DNA from: JANPPS01 sp965246925
GTDB lineage: Bacteria; Pseudomonadota; Alphaproteobacteria; Acetobacterales; Acetobacteraceae
Length of the DNA: 64,000 nucleotides
Direction of reading: 5' to 3'
Assembly (NCBI GenBank): GCA_965246925.1
Contig: OZ251994.1
Coordinates: forward strand, 1,426,001-1,490,000
This document shows, in pieces, positions 48,918 to 57,731 of the stretch; within the stretch, counting starts at the first letter, position 1; each line of letters opens with the position of its first letter. The translations under genes were made by a program, and so were the position numbers. Under the pieces are notes generated by a model that saw nothing but the letters and a program-made list of their open reading frames with translations, ran no database searches and was not told where the DNA came from.

Positions 48918-49388
48918 TCAGGGCGCGGGAAAGAGCGGCGACAGGAACAGCACGTGGGATGCGGTGCCGGTCATGGGGGTGACGGTATAGAACTCGCGCT
49001 GACCGTGGTTCAGCAGCGGGATGACGGAGAACCGGTGCTGCGTGGTGATGCCGTCCGTGCTGATGGGAACGCCACCGCCGTTGCTCACCAGCTGGACCGC
49101 CGGCAGCAGCATGCTGAAGGTGGTAGAGCCCGTGTCGATCGTCATGACGATCGTGACGCTGACGATGGTGCCGAGGTCCGGGACCTGCACGACGCGGATC
49201 TGGTTGCCGGTAAAGGCCTGGGTGCGGAACGGGTCCTGGTAGGTGAGGTGCGGCTGGCCGGTGAAGCCGGTGGTGGCATAGGTCACGTGGATGCCGCCGC
49301 CGGACAGGGTGTAGAGGTCCGGTGAGACGAGCTGCACGGCCGCTTGCGATGGCGCGGCCTGAGAGGGGGCGACGTGCGTATCAGGCAT
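48918..49388 (-). CDS. Hypothetical beta-rich protein
   Basis: A 156-residue protein of unknown function. It begins with an APSQA-repeat leader, MPDTHVAPSQAAPSQAAVQL, then beta-rich sequence: LYTLSGGGIHVTYATTG, TFSMLLPAVQLV, HRFSVIPLL and SHVLFLSPLFP. There is no signal peptide. ATG 49388 has a strong GGAGG site; the longer frame is unlikely. It heads the operon with the Lys/Glu-rich protein (16 bases away) and the ATP-grasp genes. The region 49389-49677 (289 bases) shows no gene, only GC-rich hairpin-forming stretches near 49610-49660. Confidence 0.65.
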   Translation of the reverse strand: MPDTHVAPSQAAPSQAAVQLVSPDLYTLSGGGIHVTYATTGFTGQPHLTYQDPFRTQAFTGNQIRVVQVPDLGTIVSVTIVMTIDTGSTTFSMLLPAVQLVSNGGGVPISTDGITTQHRFSVIPLLNHGQREFYTVTPMTGTASHVLFLSPLFPAP

Positions 49389-49677
49389 GATGATCCTCCG
49401 TTCTGTTAGGCGCTGCGTGGCGTCATTCTCGGGCCACGCTACGCATACGTTAACAGAATGAAGTTTGTGATGCAATCAGAACGTTACGGCATAGTGAGTG
49501 TTGGTTCGTGCGCGCTGTTGCAAGTCTCGGCTAACGCTGTGCGATGCCAGCGTCGGGCTTGAGCTTGGGACCGCCCAGGATCGGTATGCGCGCCGCGGAA
49601 TAGGCCGGACCCCGGGTCGCGCCCCGGGGCGACGGGTTTTGGTGGGTCGCGCCCGGGGCCGCTTGTGACCGGTGGGA

Positions 49678-50868
49678 CTACCGCTTCTGGTTATAGACGT
49701 CCACGCAGACGGCGCCCAGCAGCACCAGGCCCTTGATGACCTGCTGGTAGTCGATGCCGATGCCTAGGATGGACATGCCGTTGTTCATGACGCCCATGAT
49801 GAAGGCACCGATGATGGCGCCCGCCACCGTGCCGACGCCGCCATAGGCGGAGGCGCCGCCGATGAAGCAGGCGGCGATGGTGTCCAGTTCGAAGCCCATG
49901 CCGGCCTTGGGTGTGGCCGTGTTCAGCCGGGCGGCGAAGATGAGGCCGGCCAGCGCCGCCAGCACGCCCATGTTGACGAAGGTGAGGAAGGTGAGCCGCT
50001 CCGTCCGGATGCCCGACAGCTTGGCCGCCTTCTCGTTGCCGCCCACCGCGAACACCTGCCGCCCGACCGTGGTCCGCGTGGTGACGAAGCCGTAGATCGC
50101 GATCAGCACCGCCATGATCACCAACACGTTCGGCAGGCCGCGGTGCGAGACGATCTGCCAGGTGAGCGCCGCGATCACCACGAGCATCAGCGCGTTCTTG
50201 GCGGCGAACAGGCCGGCGGGCTCGGTCTCGATCCCGTGCTGCAGTTGCCGGGCGCGGCCGCGGACGTTCAGGAACACCAGCAGCACGCCGATGGCCACGC
50301 CGATCAGCAGGGAGGAGATGCGGATGCCGTCCAGCTCCGGCAGGAACTCCGGCAGGAAGCCGGACGACAGGCGCTGGAACACGACCGGGAACGGCCCGAC
50401 CGATTGCCCGCTCAGCACCGCCAGCATCAGGCCGCGAAACACCAGCATGCCGGCCAGCGTCACGATGAACGAGGGGATCTTGATATAGGCCACGAAGTAG
50501 CCCTGCGCCGCGCCGATCGATGCCCCGGCCAGCACGCAGAGCAGCGCCGCCGGTAGGAACGGCACGCCCCATTGCACCAGCATGACCGCCGCCAGCGCGC
50601 CCACGAACCCGGCGACCGAGCCCACCGACAGGTCGATATGCCCGGTCACGATCACCAGCAGCATGCCCAGCGCCATGATGGCGATGTAGCTGTTCTGCAG
50701 CACGAGGTTGGTGAGGTTCAACGGACGCAGCAGGGTCCCGCTGGTCGCGACCTCGAAGAAGGCCATGATGGCGAACAACGAGAGCAGCATCCCGTATTGC
50801 CGCAGGTTCGATTTCAGGAAGCCGGGGCGGAGTGCGGCCGGCAGCGGTGGTGCGATGATTTCACTCAT
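49678..50868 (-). CDS. gguB: Multiple-sugar ABC transporter permease
   Basis: Inner-membrane permease of the BPD_transp_2 (RbsC/XylH) family, 396 residues with about ten hydrophobic helices. Family signatures include VIVTGHIDLSVGSVAGFVGALAAV and AGAIIGAFIMGVMNNGMSI near the C-terminus. It overlaps the ATPase gene by 4 bases and belongs to the chvE-gguA-gguB set, which imports galactose, arabinose, xylose and related sugars in rhizobia and Agrobacterium. The neighbouring ChvE proteins support the assignment over xylose- or ribose-only transporters. Confidence 0.92.
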   Translation of the reverse strand: MSEIIAPPLPAALRPGFLKSNLRQYGMLLSLFAIMAFFEVATSGTLLRPLNLTNLVLQNSYIAIMALGMLLVIVTGHIDLSVGSVAGFVGALAAVMLVQWGVPFLPAALLCVLAGASIGAAQGYFVAYIKIPSFIVTLAGMLVFRGLMLAVLSGQSVGPFPVVFQRLSSGFLPEFLPELDGIRISSLLIGVAIGVLLVFLNVRGRARQLQHGIETEPAGLFAAKNALMLVVIAALTWQIVSHRGLPNVLVIMAVLIAIYGFVTTRTTVGRQVFAVGGNEKAAKLSGIRTERLTFLTFVNMGVLAALAGLIFAARLNTATPKAGMGFELDTIAACFIGGASAYGGVGTVAGAIIGAFIMGVMNNGMSILGIGIDYQQVIKGLVLLGAVCVDVYNQKR

Positions 50869-52409
50869 AGGACGGCCTCCCTCACGTCTTGGTTGCGCAT
50901 GATCGCCCGCATGATCGACTCCTGGGATGCGGCCGATACCGGCATTTCGGCCACGAACCGCCCCTCGTTCATCACGTAGATGCGGTCCGATATGCCCAGC
51001 AGCTCGGGCATCTCGCTCGAGATCACGACCACCGCCTTACCGCTATCGGCCAGCTTGTTGATGATCTGGTAGATCTCGTACTTGGCGCCGACGTCGATGC
51101 CGCGCGTGGGCTCATCGAGGAACAGCACCTCGGGCGCGCTGAACAGCCATTTGGACAGCACGACCTTTTGCTGATTGCCGCCGGACAGCGTGCCGGAGGC
51201 CTGATAGACGCTGGAGCAGCGAATGCGCATCTGGCCGCGATAGGCGTCCGCGACCTGCAGCTCCTTGATGTCATCCAGCACGGTATTGCGGCTGACGCCA
51301 TTCAGGTTCGCCAGCGTCACGTTCTTGCGGATATCCTCACCCAGCAGCAGGCCCAAATGCTTCCGGTCCTCGGTCGAATACGCCAGACCGGCGGCGATGG
51401 CGCGCGGCACGGTCGAGACGTCGATCTCCTTGCCATGCAAGAAGGCCCGGCCGGTGATGTCCCGCCCGTAGGAGCGGCCGAACACGCTCATGGCGAACTC
51501 GGTCCGCCCGGCGCCCATGAGGCCGGCGATGCCCACGATCTCTCCCCGGCGCACGCTGAAGTCGACGCCCCGCACCATCTGCCGCCCAGCCTGCTGCGGG
51601 TGGTGCACGGTCCAGTTCTCGATCCGGAACACTTCCTCGCCGATGGCGGGATCGCGGTGCGGGAAGCGGCTGTCGAGGTCGCGGTCGACCATGCGGCGGA
51701 TGATATGGTCCTCCTCGACCGGGCCGGCATGGCAGTCGATGGTCTCCACCGTCCGTCCGTCGCGGAGCACGGTGATGCGGTCGGCGACGCGGGAGACCTC
51801 GTTCAGTTTGTGGGAGATCAGGATGCAGGCGATGCCCTGGGCGCGGAAGCCGATCAGCAGGTCCAGCAGCGCCGCGCTGTCCTTCTCATTAAGACTCGCG
51901 GTCGGTTCGTCGAGGATCAGCAGGCGGACCTTCTTCGACAGCGCCTTGGCGATCTCCACCAGCTGCTGCTTGCCGACGCCGAGGTCGATGATGCGGGCGT
52001 CGGGGCTTTCATCCAGGCCCACGGTGCGCAGCAGGTCCTTCGTCCGCTGATGCATGGCGCCCCGGTCCAGCACGCCGAAGCGGCCGGGCGGGTGCACCAG
52101 GAAGATGTTCTCGGCGATGGTCATGAGCGGGATGAGCGCCAGCTCCTGATGGATGATGATGATGCCCAGCGCCTCGGAATCGGCGATGCCGCGCAGCTGG
52201 CGCTCGGCACCGTCGAACAGGATGCTGCCGTCATAGGATCCGGTCGGATAGACGCCGCTCAGGATTTTCATCAGCGTCGATTTGCCGGCCCCGTTCTCCC
52301 CCACCACGGCGTGGATCTCGCCGGCGCGGACGGTGAGGCTCACGTCCCGCAGCGCCGCGACCGGGCCGAAGCTCTTGCTGATACCGCGCATCTCGAGCAG
52401 GTCAGTCAT
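50865..52409 (-). CDS. gguA: Sugar ABC transporter ATP-binding protein, two domains
   Basis: Cytoplasmic energising subunit with duplicated nucleotide-binding domains, 514 residues, as in MglA/XylG/GguA. The first domain has Walker A GENGAGKST and signature LGVGKQQLVEIAK with LLILDEPTASLN; the second has the degenerate loop GLMGAGRTEFAM, signature LSGGNQQKVVLSKW and VLFLDEPTRGIDVGAK. ATG 52409 is used. It is separated from the upstream binding-protein gene by a strong hairpin, which may lower its expression relative to the binding proteins. Confidence 0.94.
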   Translation of the reverse strand: MTDLLEMRGISKSFGPVAALRDVSLTVRAGEIHAVVGENGAGKSTLMKILSGVYPTGSYDGSILFDGAERQLRGIADSEALGIIIIHQELALIPLMTIAENIFLVHPPGRFGVLDRGAMHQRTKDLLRTVGLDESPDARIIDLGVGKQQLVEIAKALSKKVRLLILDEPTASLNEKDSAALLDLLIGFRAQGIACILISHKLNEVSRVADRITVLRDGRTVETIDCHAGPVEEDHIIRRMVDRDLDSRFPHRDPAIGEEVFRIENWTVHHPQQAGRQMVRGVDFSVRRGEIVGIAGLMGAGRTEFAMSVFGRSYGRDITGRAFLHGKEIDVSTVPRAIAAGLAYSTEDRKHLGLLLGEDIRKNVTLANLNGVSRNTVLDDIKELQVADAYRGQMRIRCSSVYQASGTLSGGNQQKVVLSKWLFSAPEVLFLDEPTRGIDVGAKYEIYQIINKLADSGKAVVVISSEMPELLGISDRIYVMNEGRFVAEMPVSAASQESIMRAIMRNQDVREAVL

Positions 52410-52430
52410 TATGATCCCCTCGCGAACCGT

Positions 52431-52462
52431 GGGGCGGATAGGCTAGTCTGCCTATCCGCCCC
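52431..52462 (-). terminator. Intercistronic hairpin between chvE and gguA
   Basis: Arms 52431-52443 and 52450-52462 form a perfect 13-bp GC-rich stem with a 6-base loop. It lies between the stop of the second chvE gene and the start of gguA on the minus strand. No T tract follows on the transcribed strand, so it may work as an attenuator or an mRNA-stabilising stem giving more binding protein than transporter, which is common in such operons. Confidence 0.75.
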
Positions 52463-52469
52463 CCCGTCG

Positions 52470-53534
52470 TCAGAACTGCGACGCCTTGTAGTAGCCGCTA
52501 TCCACCAGCGTCGCCTTCCAGTTGGACTTGTCGACGATCACGGGCTTCAGCAGGTAGGCCGGCACGACCTTTACGCCGTTGTCGTAGGTCTTGGTATCGT
52601 TGGTCTGCGGCGTCTTGCCGGTGAGCAAAGCGTCGACCATGTCGGCCGTGACTTTGGCCAGGTCCCGCGTATCCTTGAAGATACTGGCGTATTGCTCGCC
52701 GGCGATGATGGCCTTGACCGACGGCACTTCGCAATCCTGCCCGCTTACGATCGCCATCGGCGTGCCGCCGCTGCCGTAGCCGACCCCCTTCAAGGACGAA
52801 ATGATGCCGATCGAGATGCCGTCATACGGGGACAGCACGCCGTCCACCTGCTTGTTCGAGTAGAAGGCGCTGAGCAGGTTGTCCATCCGCGCCTGCGCCG
52901 CCGCGCCGTCCCAGCGCAGGGTCGCCACCTTGTCCATGCCGGTCTGCTTGCTGCCAACCGCGAGCGACCCGTCATCGATCAGCGGCTGCAGCACGGACAT
53001 GGCGCCGTTATAGAAGAAGAACGCGTTGTTATCGTCGGGCGAGCCGCCGAACAGCTCGATATTGAGCGGCTTCTTGGTCATGCGCGGCTTCAGCCCGGCC
53101 ACCACGGACTGCGCCTGCAGTACGCCCACCTGGAAGTTGTCGAACGTCGCGTAGTAATCGACATTGGGCGAACTGCGGATCAGCCGGTCATAGGCGATGA
53201 CCTTGATGCCCGCCCGCGCCGCCTGTCCCAGCACGTCCGAGAGCGTCGTGCCGTCGATGGCGGCGATCACCAGGACCTTGGCGCCCTTGGTGATCATGTT
53301 CTCGATCTGCGATAGCTGGTTCGGCACGTCGTCTTCGGCGTATTGCAGGTCCGTCACATAGCCGCGGTCCTTCAGGACCTTCACGATATTTTCGCCGTCC
53401 TGGATCCAGCGGGCCGAGGATTTCGTGGGCATGGCGATGCCGACCGTGCCCTTGCCCTGCGCCAACGCCGGCAGGCCAAGGGACGCGCCGCCCATGGCCG
53501 CGATGGTGAGGATACTCCGTCTCGTCTGATTCAT
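52470..53534 (-). CDS. chvE: Sugar-binding protein ChvE, second copy
   Basis: Periplasmic monosaccharide-binding protein, 354 residues, very like Agrobacterium ChvE: after the signal (RRSILTIAAMGGASLGLPALAQG) comes GTVGIAMPTKSSARWIQDGE, then LQYAEDDVPNQLSQIENMI, KVIAYDRLIRSS, IELFGGSPDDNNAFF and KVVPAYLLKPVIVDKSNWK. It delivers sugars to GguAB; in Agrobacterium ChvE also acts in sensing, but no VirA is here. The gene sits 9 bases after another copy and 60 bases before gguA. The two copies differ in some pocket-side loops. Confidence 0.93.
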   Translation of the reverse strand: MNQTRRSILTIAAMGGASLGLPALAQGKGTVGIAMPTKSSARWIQDGENIVKVLKDRGYVTDLQYAEDDVPNQLSQIENMITKGAKVLVIAAIDGTTLSDVLGQAARAGIKVIAYDRLIRSSPNVDYYATFDNFQVGVLQAQSVVAGLKPRMTKKPLNIELFGGSPDDNNAFFFYNGAMSVLQPLIDDGSLAVGSKQTGMDKVATLRWDGAAAQARMDNLLSAFYSNKQVDGVLSPYDGISIGIISSLKGVGYGSGGTPMAIVSGQDCEVPSVKAIIAGEQYASIFKDTRDLAKVTADMVDALLTGKTPQTNDTKTYDNGVKVVPAYLLKPVIVDKSNWKATLVDSGYYKASQF

Positions 53535-53543
53535 GGCCGTCTC

Positions 53544-54611
53544 CTAGAACTGTGATGCTTTGTAGTAGCCGCTATCGACCAAGGTCGTGCGCCAATTGGA
53601 CTTATCGATGATGGTGGGCTTCAACAGGTAGGCCGGCACCACCTTTACGCCGTTATCGTACGACTTGGTGTCATTGACTTCCGGCTGCTTGCCACTCAGC
53701 AGCGCATCGACCATGTCCGCAGTGACTTTGGCCAGGTCCCGCGTGTCCTTGAAGATACTGGCATATTGGTCGCCGGCAATGATCGACTTCACGGCTTGCA
53801 CCTGGGCATCCTGTCCACTCACGATCGCCATCGGCGTCCCGCCGCTGCCGTAGCCCACGGCCTTCAGAGACGAGATGATACCGGTCGAGAGGTCATCGTT
53901 CGGCGACAATACCGCGTCCACGGGCTGCTTGGCATAGAAAGCGCTCAGCAGATTATCCATCCGTGCCTGCGCCGCCGCGCCGTCCCAGTGGGGCGTTGCG
54001 ACCTTGTCCATCCCCACTTGCTTGCTACCGACCACCAGCGTGCCATCATCGATCTTGGGCTGCAGCACCGACATCGCGCCGTTATAAAAGAAGAACGCGT
54101 TGTTATCGTCCGGTGAACCGCCGAACAGCTCGACATATAGCGGCTTCTTCGTGCGCGGCTTCAAACCGGCCAGGATCGACTGCGCCTGCAGCATGCCGAC
54201 CTGAAAATTATCGAACGTGGCGTAGTAGTCGACGTGCGGCGAACTGCGGATCAGCCGGTCATAGGCGATCACCTTGATGCCGGCCCGCGCCGCTTGGCTC
54301 AGCACGTCGGTCAGCGTCGTGCCGTCGATTGCCGCGATCACCAGCACCTTAGCGCCCTTGGTGATCATGTTCTCGACCTGCGCCAGTTGGTTCGGCACGT
54401 CGTCCTCGGCATATTGCAGGTCCGTCGCGTAGCCGCGGTCCCGCAAGACTTTCACGATATTGTCACCATCGGCGATCCAGCGCGCGGTGGATTTGTTGGG
54501 CATCGCGATGCCCACGAGCGCTTTGCCCTGCGCCATTGCCAGCCCGGGCAGGGCAAGTGCCGCCGCGGTTGCGGCCACAAGGGCCAGGAGCTGCCGCCTA
54601 GAATGCTTCAC
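53544..54611 (-). CDS. chvE: Sugar-binding protein ChvE, first copy
   Basis: Paralogue of the following gene, 355 residues. It starts at GTG 54611 behind GAGGAGG with a signal peptide, SRRQLLALVAATAAALALPG. Most residues are shared with the second copy, but segments around the ligand pocket differ: LSPNDDLSTG instead of LSPYDGISIG, ATPHWDG instead of ATLRWDG, and DAQVQAVK instead of DCEVPSVK. Both keep the ChvE core motifs. It leads the operon, so the arrangement is chvE1-chvE2-gguA-gguB, a recent tandem duplication with divergence. Confidence 0.92.
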   Translation of the reverse strand: MKHSRRQLLALVAATAAALALPGLAMAQGKALVGIAMPNKSTARWIADGDNIVKVLRDRGYATDLQYAEDDVPNQLAQVENMITKGAKVLVIAAIDGTTLTDVLSQAARAGIKVIAYDRLIRSSPHVDYYATFDNFQVGMLQAQSILAGLKPRTKKPLYVELFGGSPDDNNAFFFYNGAMSVLQPKIDDGTLVVGSKQVGMDKVATPHWDGAAAQARMDNLLSAFYAKQPVDAVLSPNDDLSTGIISSLKAVGYGSGGTPMAIVSGQDAQVQAVKSIIAGDQYASIFKDTRDLAKVTADMVDALLSGKQPEVNDTKSYDNGVKVVPAYLLKPTIIDKSNWRTTLVDSGYYKASQF

Positions 54612-54749
54612 CGTATCCTCCTCAAGGGTGCCGCTTGGATGCGGCTCGTCCCTGATAGGAGGAGATCGCGGGCCGATTGGCAAGCGACGCCCGTGACGGC
54701 CCGGCATGTTGATGCTTAAGCTAGCGCCGGGACCGGTATGGGAGAGAGC

Positions 54750-55502
54750 ATGCAGATCGAAGGCCGGGCATTCATCATCACGGGCGGTGCCTCCGGGCTG
54801 GGCGCCGGGGCCGCGCGCATGTTGGCGGGGGCTGGCGGCAAGGTCCTGATCGCCGACGTCGCGGACGGCGCCGCCCTGGCCGAGGAACTGGGGGGTCTAT
54901 ACGTCAAGACCGACGTCACCAGCGCCGAACAGGGCCAGCAGGCGGTGGAGCGGGCGGTGCAGGCGTTCGGCGCGTTGCATGGCTTGGTGAACTGCGCCGG
55001 GATCGTGATTGGGGAACGGGTGGCCGGCAAGACGGGCCCGCATGCGCTGGAGAGCTTCGCCCGGGTCATTGGCGTGAACCTTGTCGGCACGTTCAACATG
55101 ATCCGCCTGGCCACTGCCGCCATACGGCTGGCGGACCCGGTAGAGGGCGAGCGTGGGGTGATCGTCAACACGGCGTCGATCGCCGCCTATGACGGGCAGA
55201 TCGGGCAGGCGGCGTATGCGGCCAGCAAGGGTGGCGTGGTCGGCATGACTCTCCCGATGGCGCGCGAGCTGGCGCGGGACGGCATCCGCGTGGTGACCAT
55301 CGCGCCGGGCTTGTTCGAGACGCCGATGATGCTGGGCATGACGCCAGAGGTGCAGGCCGCACTCGGTGCATCCGTCCCGTTCCCGCCGCGTTTGGGCCAG
55401 GCGAGTGAGTTCGCGGCGCTGGTAAGGCACATCATGGAGAACTCGATGCTGAACGGTGAGACCATCCGCCTCGATGGCGCCGTCCGGCTTCCGCCGAAAT
55501 GA
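54750..55502 (+). CDS. SDR oxidoreductase, 3-hydroxyacyl-CoA dehydrogenase-like
   Basis: A 250-residue short-chain dehydrogenase resembling type-II 3-hydroxyacyl-CoA dehydrogenase (HSD17B10-like). Cofactor site TGGASGLG, LIADV ending in an Asp that prefers NAD, NCAG, catalytic NTASIAAYDG and YAASKGG, and the typical GLFETPMMLGMTPEV after the active site. ATG 54750 is used because GGAGAG precedes it. The stop overlaps the kup start. Divergent from chvE1; functional link to kup is unclear. Confidence 0.88.
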   Translation: MQIEGRAFIITGGASGLGAGAARMLAGAGGKVLIADVADGAALAEELGGLYVKTDVTSAEQGQQAVERAVQAFGALHGLVNCAGIVIGERVAGKTGPHALESFARVIGVNLVGTFNMIRLATAAIRLADPVEGERGVIVNTASIAAYDGQIGQAAYAASKGGVVGMTLPMARELARDGIRVVTIAPGLFETPMMLGMTPEVQAALGASVPFPPRLGQASEFAALVRHIMENSMLNGETIRLDGAVRLPPK

Positions 55503-57379
55503 GCGCCGTCATGGCCGAGACCCGTCCGGAGCAGAAGGCGGGCGCCGGGTTAATGCTGGCTGCGCTGGGTATCGTCTATGGCGATCTGGGCACCAGCCCC
55601 CTTTATACATTTCAGACGTTGGTCGGCACCTTGGGCGGCAAGCCGAGCGTGACGGAGGCGCTGGGTCTGCTGTCGCTCGTGTTCTGGGCGCTGATCCTGA
55701 CGGTGTCGATCAAATACTGCCTGGTTGTGATGCGGGCGGACAACCACGGGGAGGGGGGGATCCTCGCGCTGATGGCGATCGTGGCGGAGGACACGCGCAA
55801 GCTCGGCCTGCTGACCATCATGGGATTGTTCGGCGCAGCGCTGATCTATGGCGATGGGGTGATCACGCCGGCGATCTCGGTGCTGAGTGCGCTCGAGGGG
55901 CTCAATACCGTGACCGAGGCCTTCAAGCCTTACGTCCTGCCCGGCGCGTTGGTGATCCTGGTGGGGCTGTTCGGGTTCCAGACGGTGGGGACGGCCAAGA
56001 TCGGCAAGGTGTTCGGCCCCATCATGCTGCTGTGGTTCCTGACGATCGGCGGGCTCGGCTTATATCAGGTGCTGCGCCGTCCGGACGTGCTGGTGGCGCT
56101 AAGCCCCACCTACGCCATCGGATTCCTGGCCGCGCATGGCTGGCAGAGCTTCGTGGTGCTGGGCGGCGTGTTCCTGGCCATCACCGGGGGGGAAGCGCTG
56201 TACGCCGATATGGGCCATATCGGGCGGGCGCCGATCCGGCTCGCCTGGTTCGCGCTGGTGCTGCCGGCACTGCTGCTGAGCTACGCCGGGCAGACGGCGT
56301 TGTTGCTGGAGTATCCGGACCTGGACGGCAATCCGTTCTTCAAACTGGCGCCGGCCTGGGCGGTGCTGCCGCTAGTGGTGCTGGCGACCTTGGCGACCAT
56401 CATCGCCAGCCAGGCGATCATTACCGGCGCGTTCTCCTTGACCCGGCAGGCCATGCAGCTCGGCTTCTTCCCGGGCCTGCGTATCCGGCAGACGTCCAGT
56501 GAGGAGTATGGCCAGATCTACGTGCCCGTCGTGAACTGGGTCATGATGGCGTGCACGTTGGCGCTGACGTTCGGCTTCGGCTCGTCCGATAAGCTGGCCG
56601 GGGCATATGGCACGGCGGTCAGCACCACCATGCTCCTGACGACGGCGCTGCTGTTCAACGTAATGCGGGAGGCGTGGCGCTGGCCGGTGGCGGTCTCGTA
56701 TGCGGTGGCGGGCGGATTCCTGGCGCTCGACCTCGCGTTCTTCGGCGCCAATCTGCTGAAGATCCTGGATGGCGGCTGGATCCCTCTGGTGATGGGCGCG
56801 ATCCTGTTCACGGCTATGGCCACGTGGCGGATCGGGGTGGTGGCGCTGCGGAGCCGCCTGTCGGAGGGGGCCGAGACGCCCGAGGCATTCGCCGCCCGCA
56901 TCCGTGACGAGCACGTGCCGCGCGTGCCGGGCACGGCGGTATTTCTGAGCCGGCTGGACCAGGTCATCCCCCCGGTGGTGACGTGCCACGTGGCCCAGAT
57001 GAAATCCCTGCATGAGACGGTTTTGGGCCTCACGGTATTCTTTACCGAAATGCCCCGCGTCCCGGACCATGAGCGCGCCACCGTGCACAACCTGCCCGGC
57101 GGTTTCTGGCACGTGACGGTACGGTATGGCTTTATGGAAATACCGACGCTTCGCACCGCACTGGCCGCCGCTTTGGCCCAAGGCTGCCCGCTCGATCTAG
57201 ACCGCGCGGTCTATTTCGCCTCCCGCGACGAGGTGATCCAGAACACGGCCCACCCCCGGCTGACGATCTGGCAGCGCAACCTGTTCTCGTTCATGTATCG
57301 CAACGCAGTACGGGCGTCGGACCGGTTCGATCTGCCGCCAAACCAATTCGTGGAGGTGGCGCGGCAGGTGGCTTTATAG
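55499..57379 (+). CDS. kup: Low-affinity potassium uptake protein Kup
   Basis: Inner-membrane K+:H+ symporter, 626 residues, about 12 hydrophobic helices in the first 440 residues and a cytoplasmic C-terminal domain. Family signatures: GIVYGDLGTSPLYTF near residue 22, DNHGEGGILALMA, IYGDGVITPAISVLSALEG and GGEALYADMGHIG. ATG 55499 overlaps the SDR stop (ATGA); the ATG at 55511 is possible. Length and motifs are complete, so it is likely functional. Confidence 0.94.
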   Translation: MSAVMAETRPEQKAGAGLMLAALGIVYGDLGTSPLYTFQTLVGTLGGKPSVTEALGLLSLVFWALILTVSIKYCLVVMRADNHGEGGILALMAIVAEDTRKLGLLTIMGLFGAALIYGDGVITPAISVLSALEGLNTVTEAFKPYVLPGALVILVGLFGFQTVGTAKIGKVFGPIMLLWFLTIGGLGLYQVLRRPDVLVALSPTYAIGFLAAHGWQSFVVLGGVFLAITGGEALYADMGHIGRAPIRLAWFALVLPALLLSYAGQTALLLEYPDLDGNPFFKLAPAWAVLPLVVLATLATIIASQAIITGAFSLTRQAMQLGFFPGLRIRQTSSEEYGQIYVPVVNWVMMACTLALTFGFGSSDKLAGAYGTAVSTTMLLTTALLFNVMREAWRWPVAVSYAVAGGFLALDLAFFGANLLKILDGGWIPLVMGAILFTAMATWRIGVVALRSRLSEGAETPEAFAARIRDEHVPRVPGTAVFLSRLDQVIPPVVTCHVAQMKSLHETVLGLTVFFTEMPRVPDHERATVHNLPGGFWHVTVRYGFMEIPTLRTALAAALAQGCPLDLDRAVYFASRDEVIQNTAHPRLTIWQRNLFSFMYRNAVRASDRFDLPPNQFVEVARQVAL

Positions 57380-57384
57380 CCGCG

Positions 57385-57585
57385 TCAGGTGGGACGGACC
57401 ACGCGCGCAGTCACACCGATGAAGCGGCGCAGCACCGTGGATTTGTCGTTGTAACCTTCAAACGAGCTGATGACGAACGTAAGGCCGGCATGCTCGAGAG
57501 GGTCGTTCTCCCGGAAGTCCGGCATGCCCCGGACAGTGACGAAGTAAGCCTCGGTGGTTCCGGGGTACACCGCCGTTCCAATCAA
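57385..57585 (-). CDS. Small hypothetical protein downstream of a membrane peptide
   Basis: A 66-residue protein starting at TTG 57585 with the sequence GTAVYPGTTEAYFVTVRGMPDF, then LEHAGLTFVISSFEGYNDKS and TVLRRFIGVTARVV. Composition is that of a folded small protein with beta strands, but no family is recognised. The frame continues nine codons upstream to the stop of the small membrane peptide, so the true start is uncertain. It ends 5 bases from kup, on the opposite strand. Confidence 0.5.
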   Translation of the reverse strand: MIGTAVYPGTTEAYFVTVRGMPDFRENDPLEHAGLTFVISSFEGYNDKSTVLRRFIGVTARVVRPT

Positions 57586-57612
57586 GGCCGAGCCGACGTT
57601 TACGCCGTGCTG

Positions 57613-57705
57613 TTATATAGCGTCGTGTCGCAGCTTATGGCGGATCATCAGCCCGGCCACTCCGATGATCAATGCTGTGCCGGCCGTCAAAGAAAGTACT
57701 GACAT
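57613..57705 (-). CDS. 30-residue single-pass membrane peptide
   Basis: A very short gene, ATG 57705 to TAA 57613, encoding a basic-tailed hydrophobic peptide: MSVLSLTAGTALIIGVAGLM forms one membrane helix and is followed by RHKLRHDAI. A Shine-Dalgarno (GGAGG) lies about 10 bases upstream. It is followed by the 66-residue gene on the same strand. The size resembles small regulatory membrane peptides; a link to the neighbouring K+ transporter Kup (as KdpF to KdpA) is only a guess. Confidence 0.5.
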   Translation of the reverse strand: MSVLSLTAGTALIIGVAGLMIRHKLRHDAI

Positions 57706-57731
57706 GACCAGCCCGCCTCCGCCGTAGCAAC

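Noticed and set aside
52431..52462. Rho-independent terminator of the chvE genes
   Set aside because: The stem is strong but no T tract follows on the transcribed strand; described as a possible attenuator instead.
50889..53315. Long plus-strand open frame of about 800 codons
   Set aside because: It runs antisense to the chvE2/gguA genes; its product is His/Asp/Gly/Arg-rich without any domain, an artefact of GC-rich codon bias.
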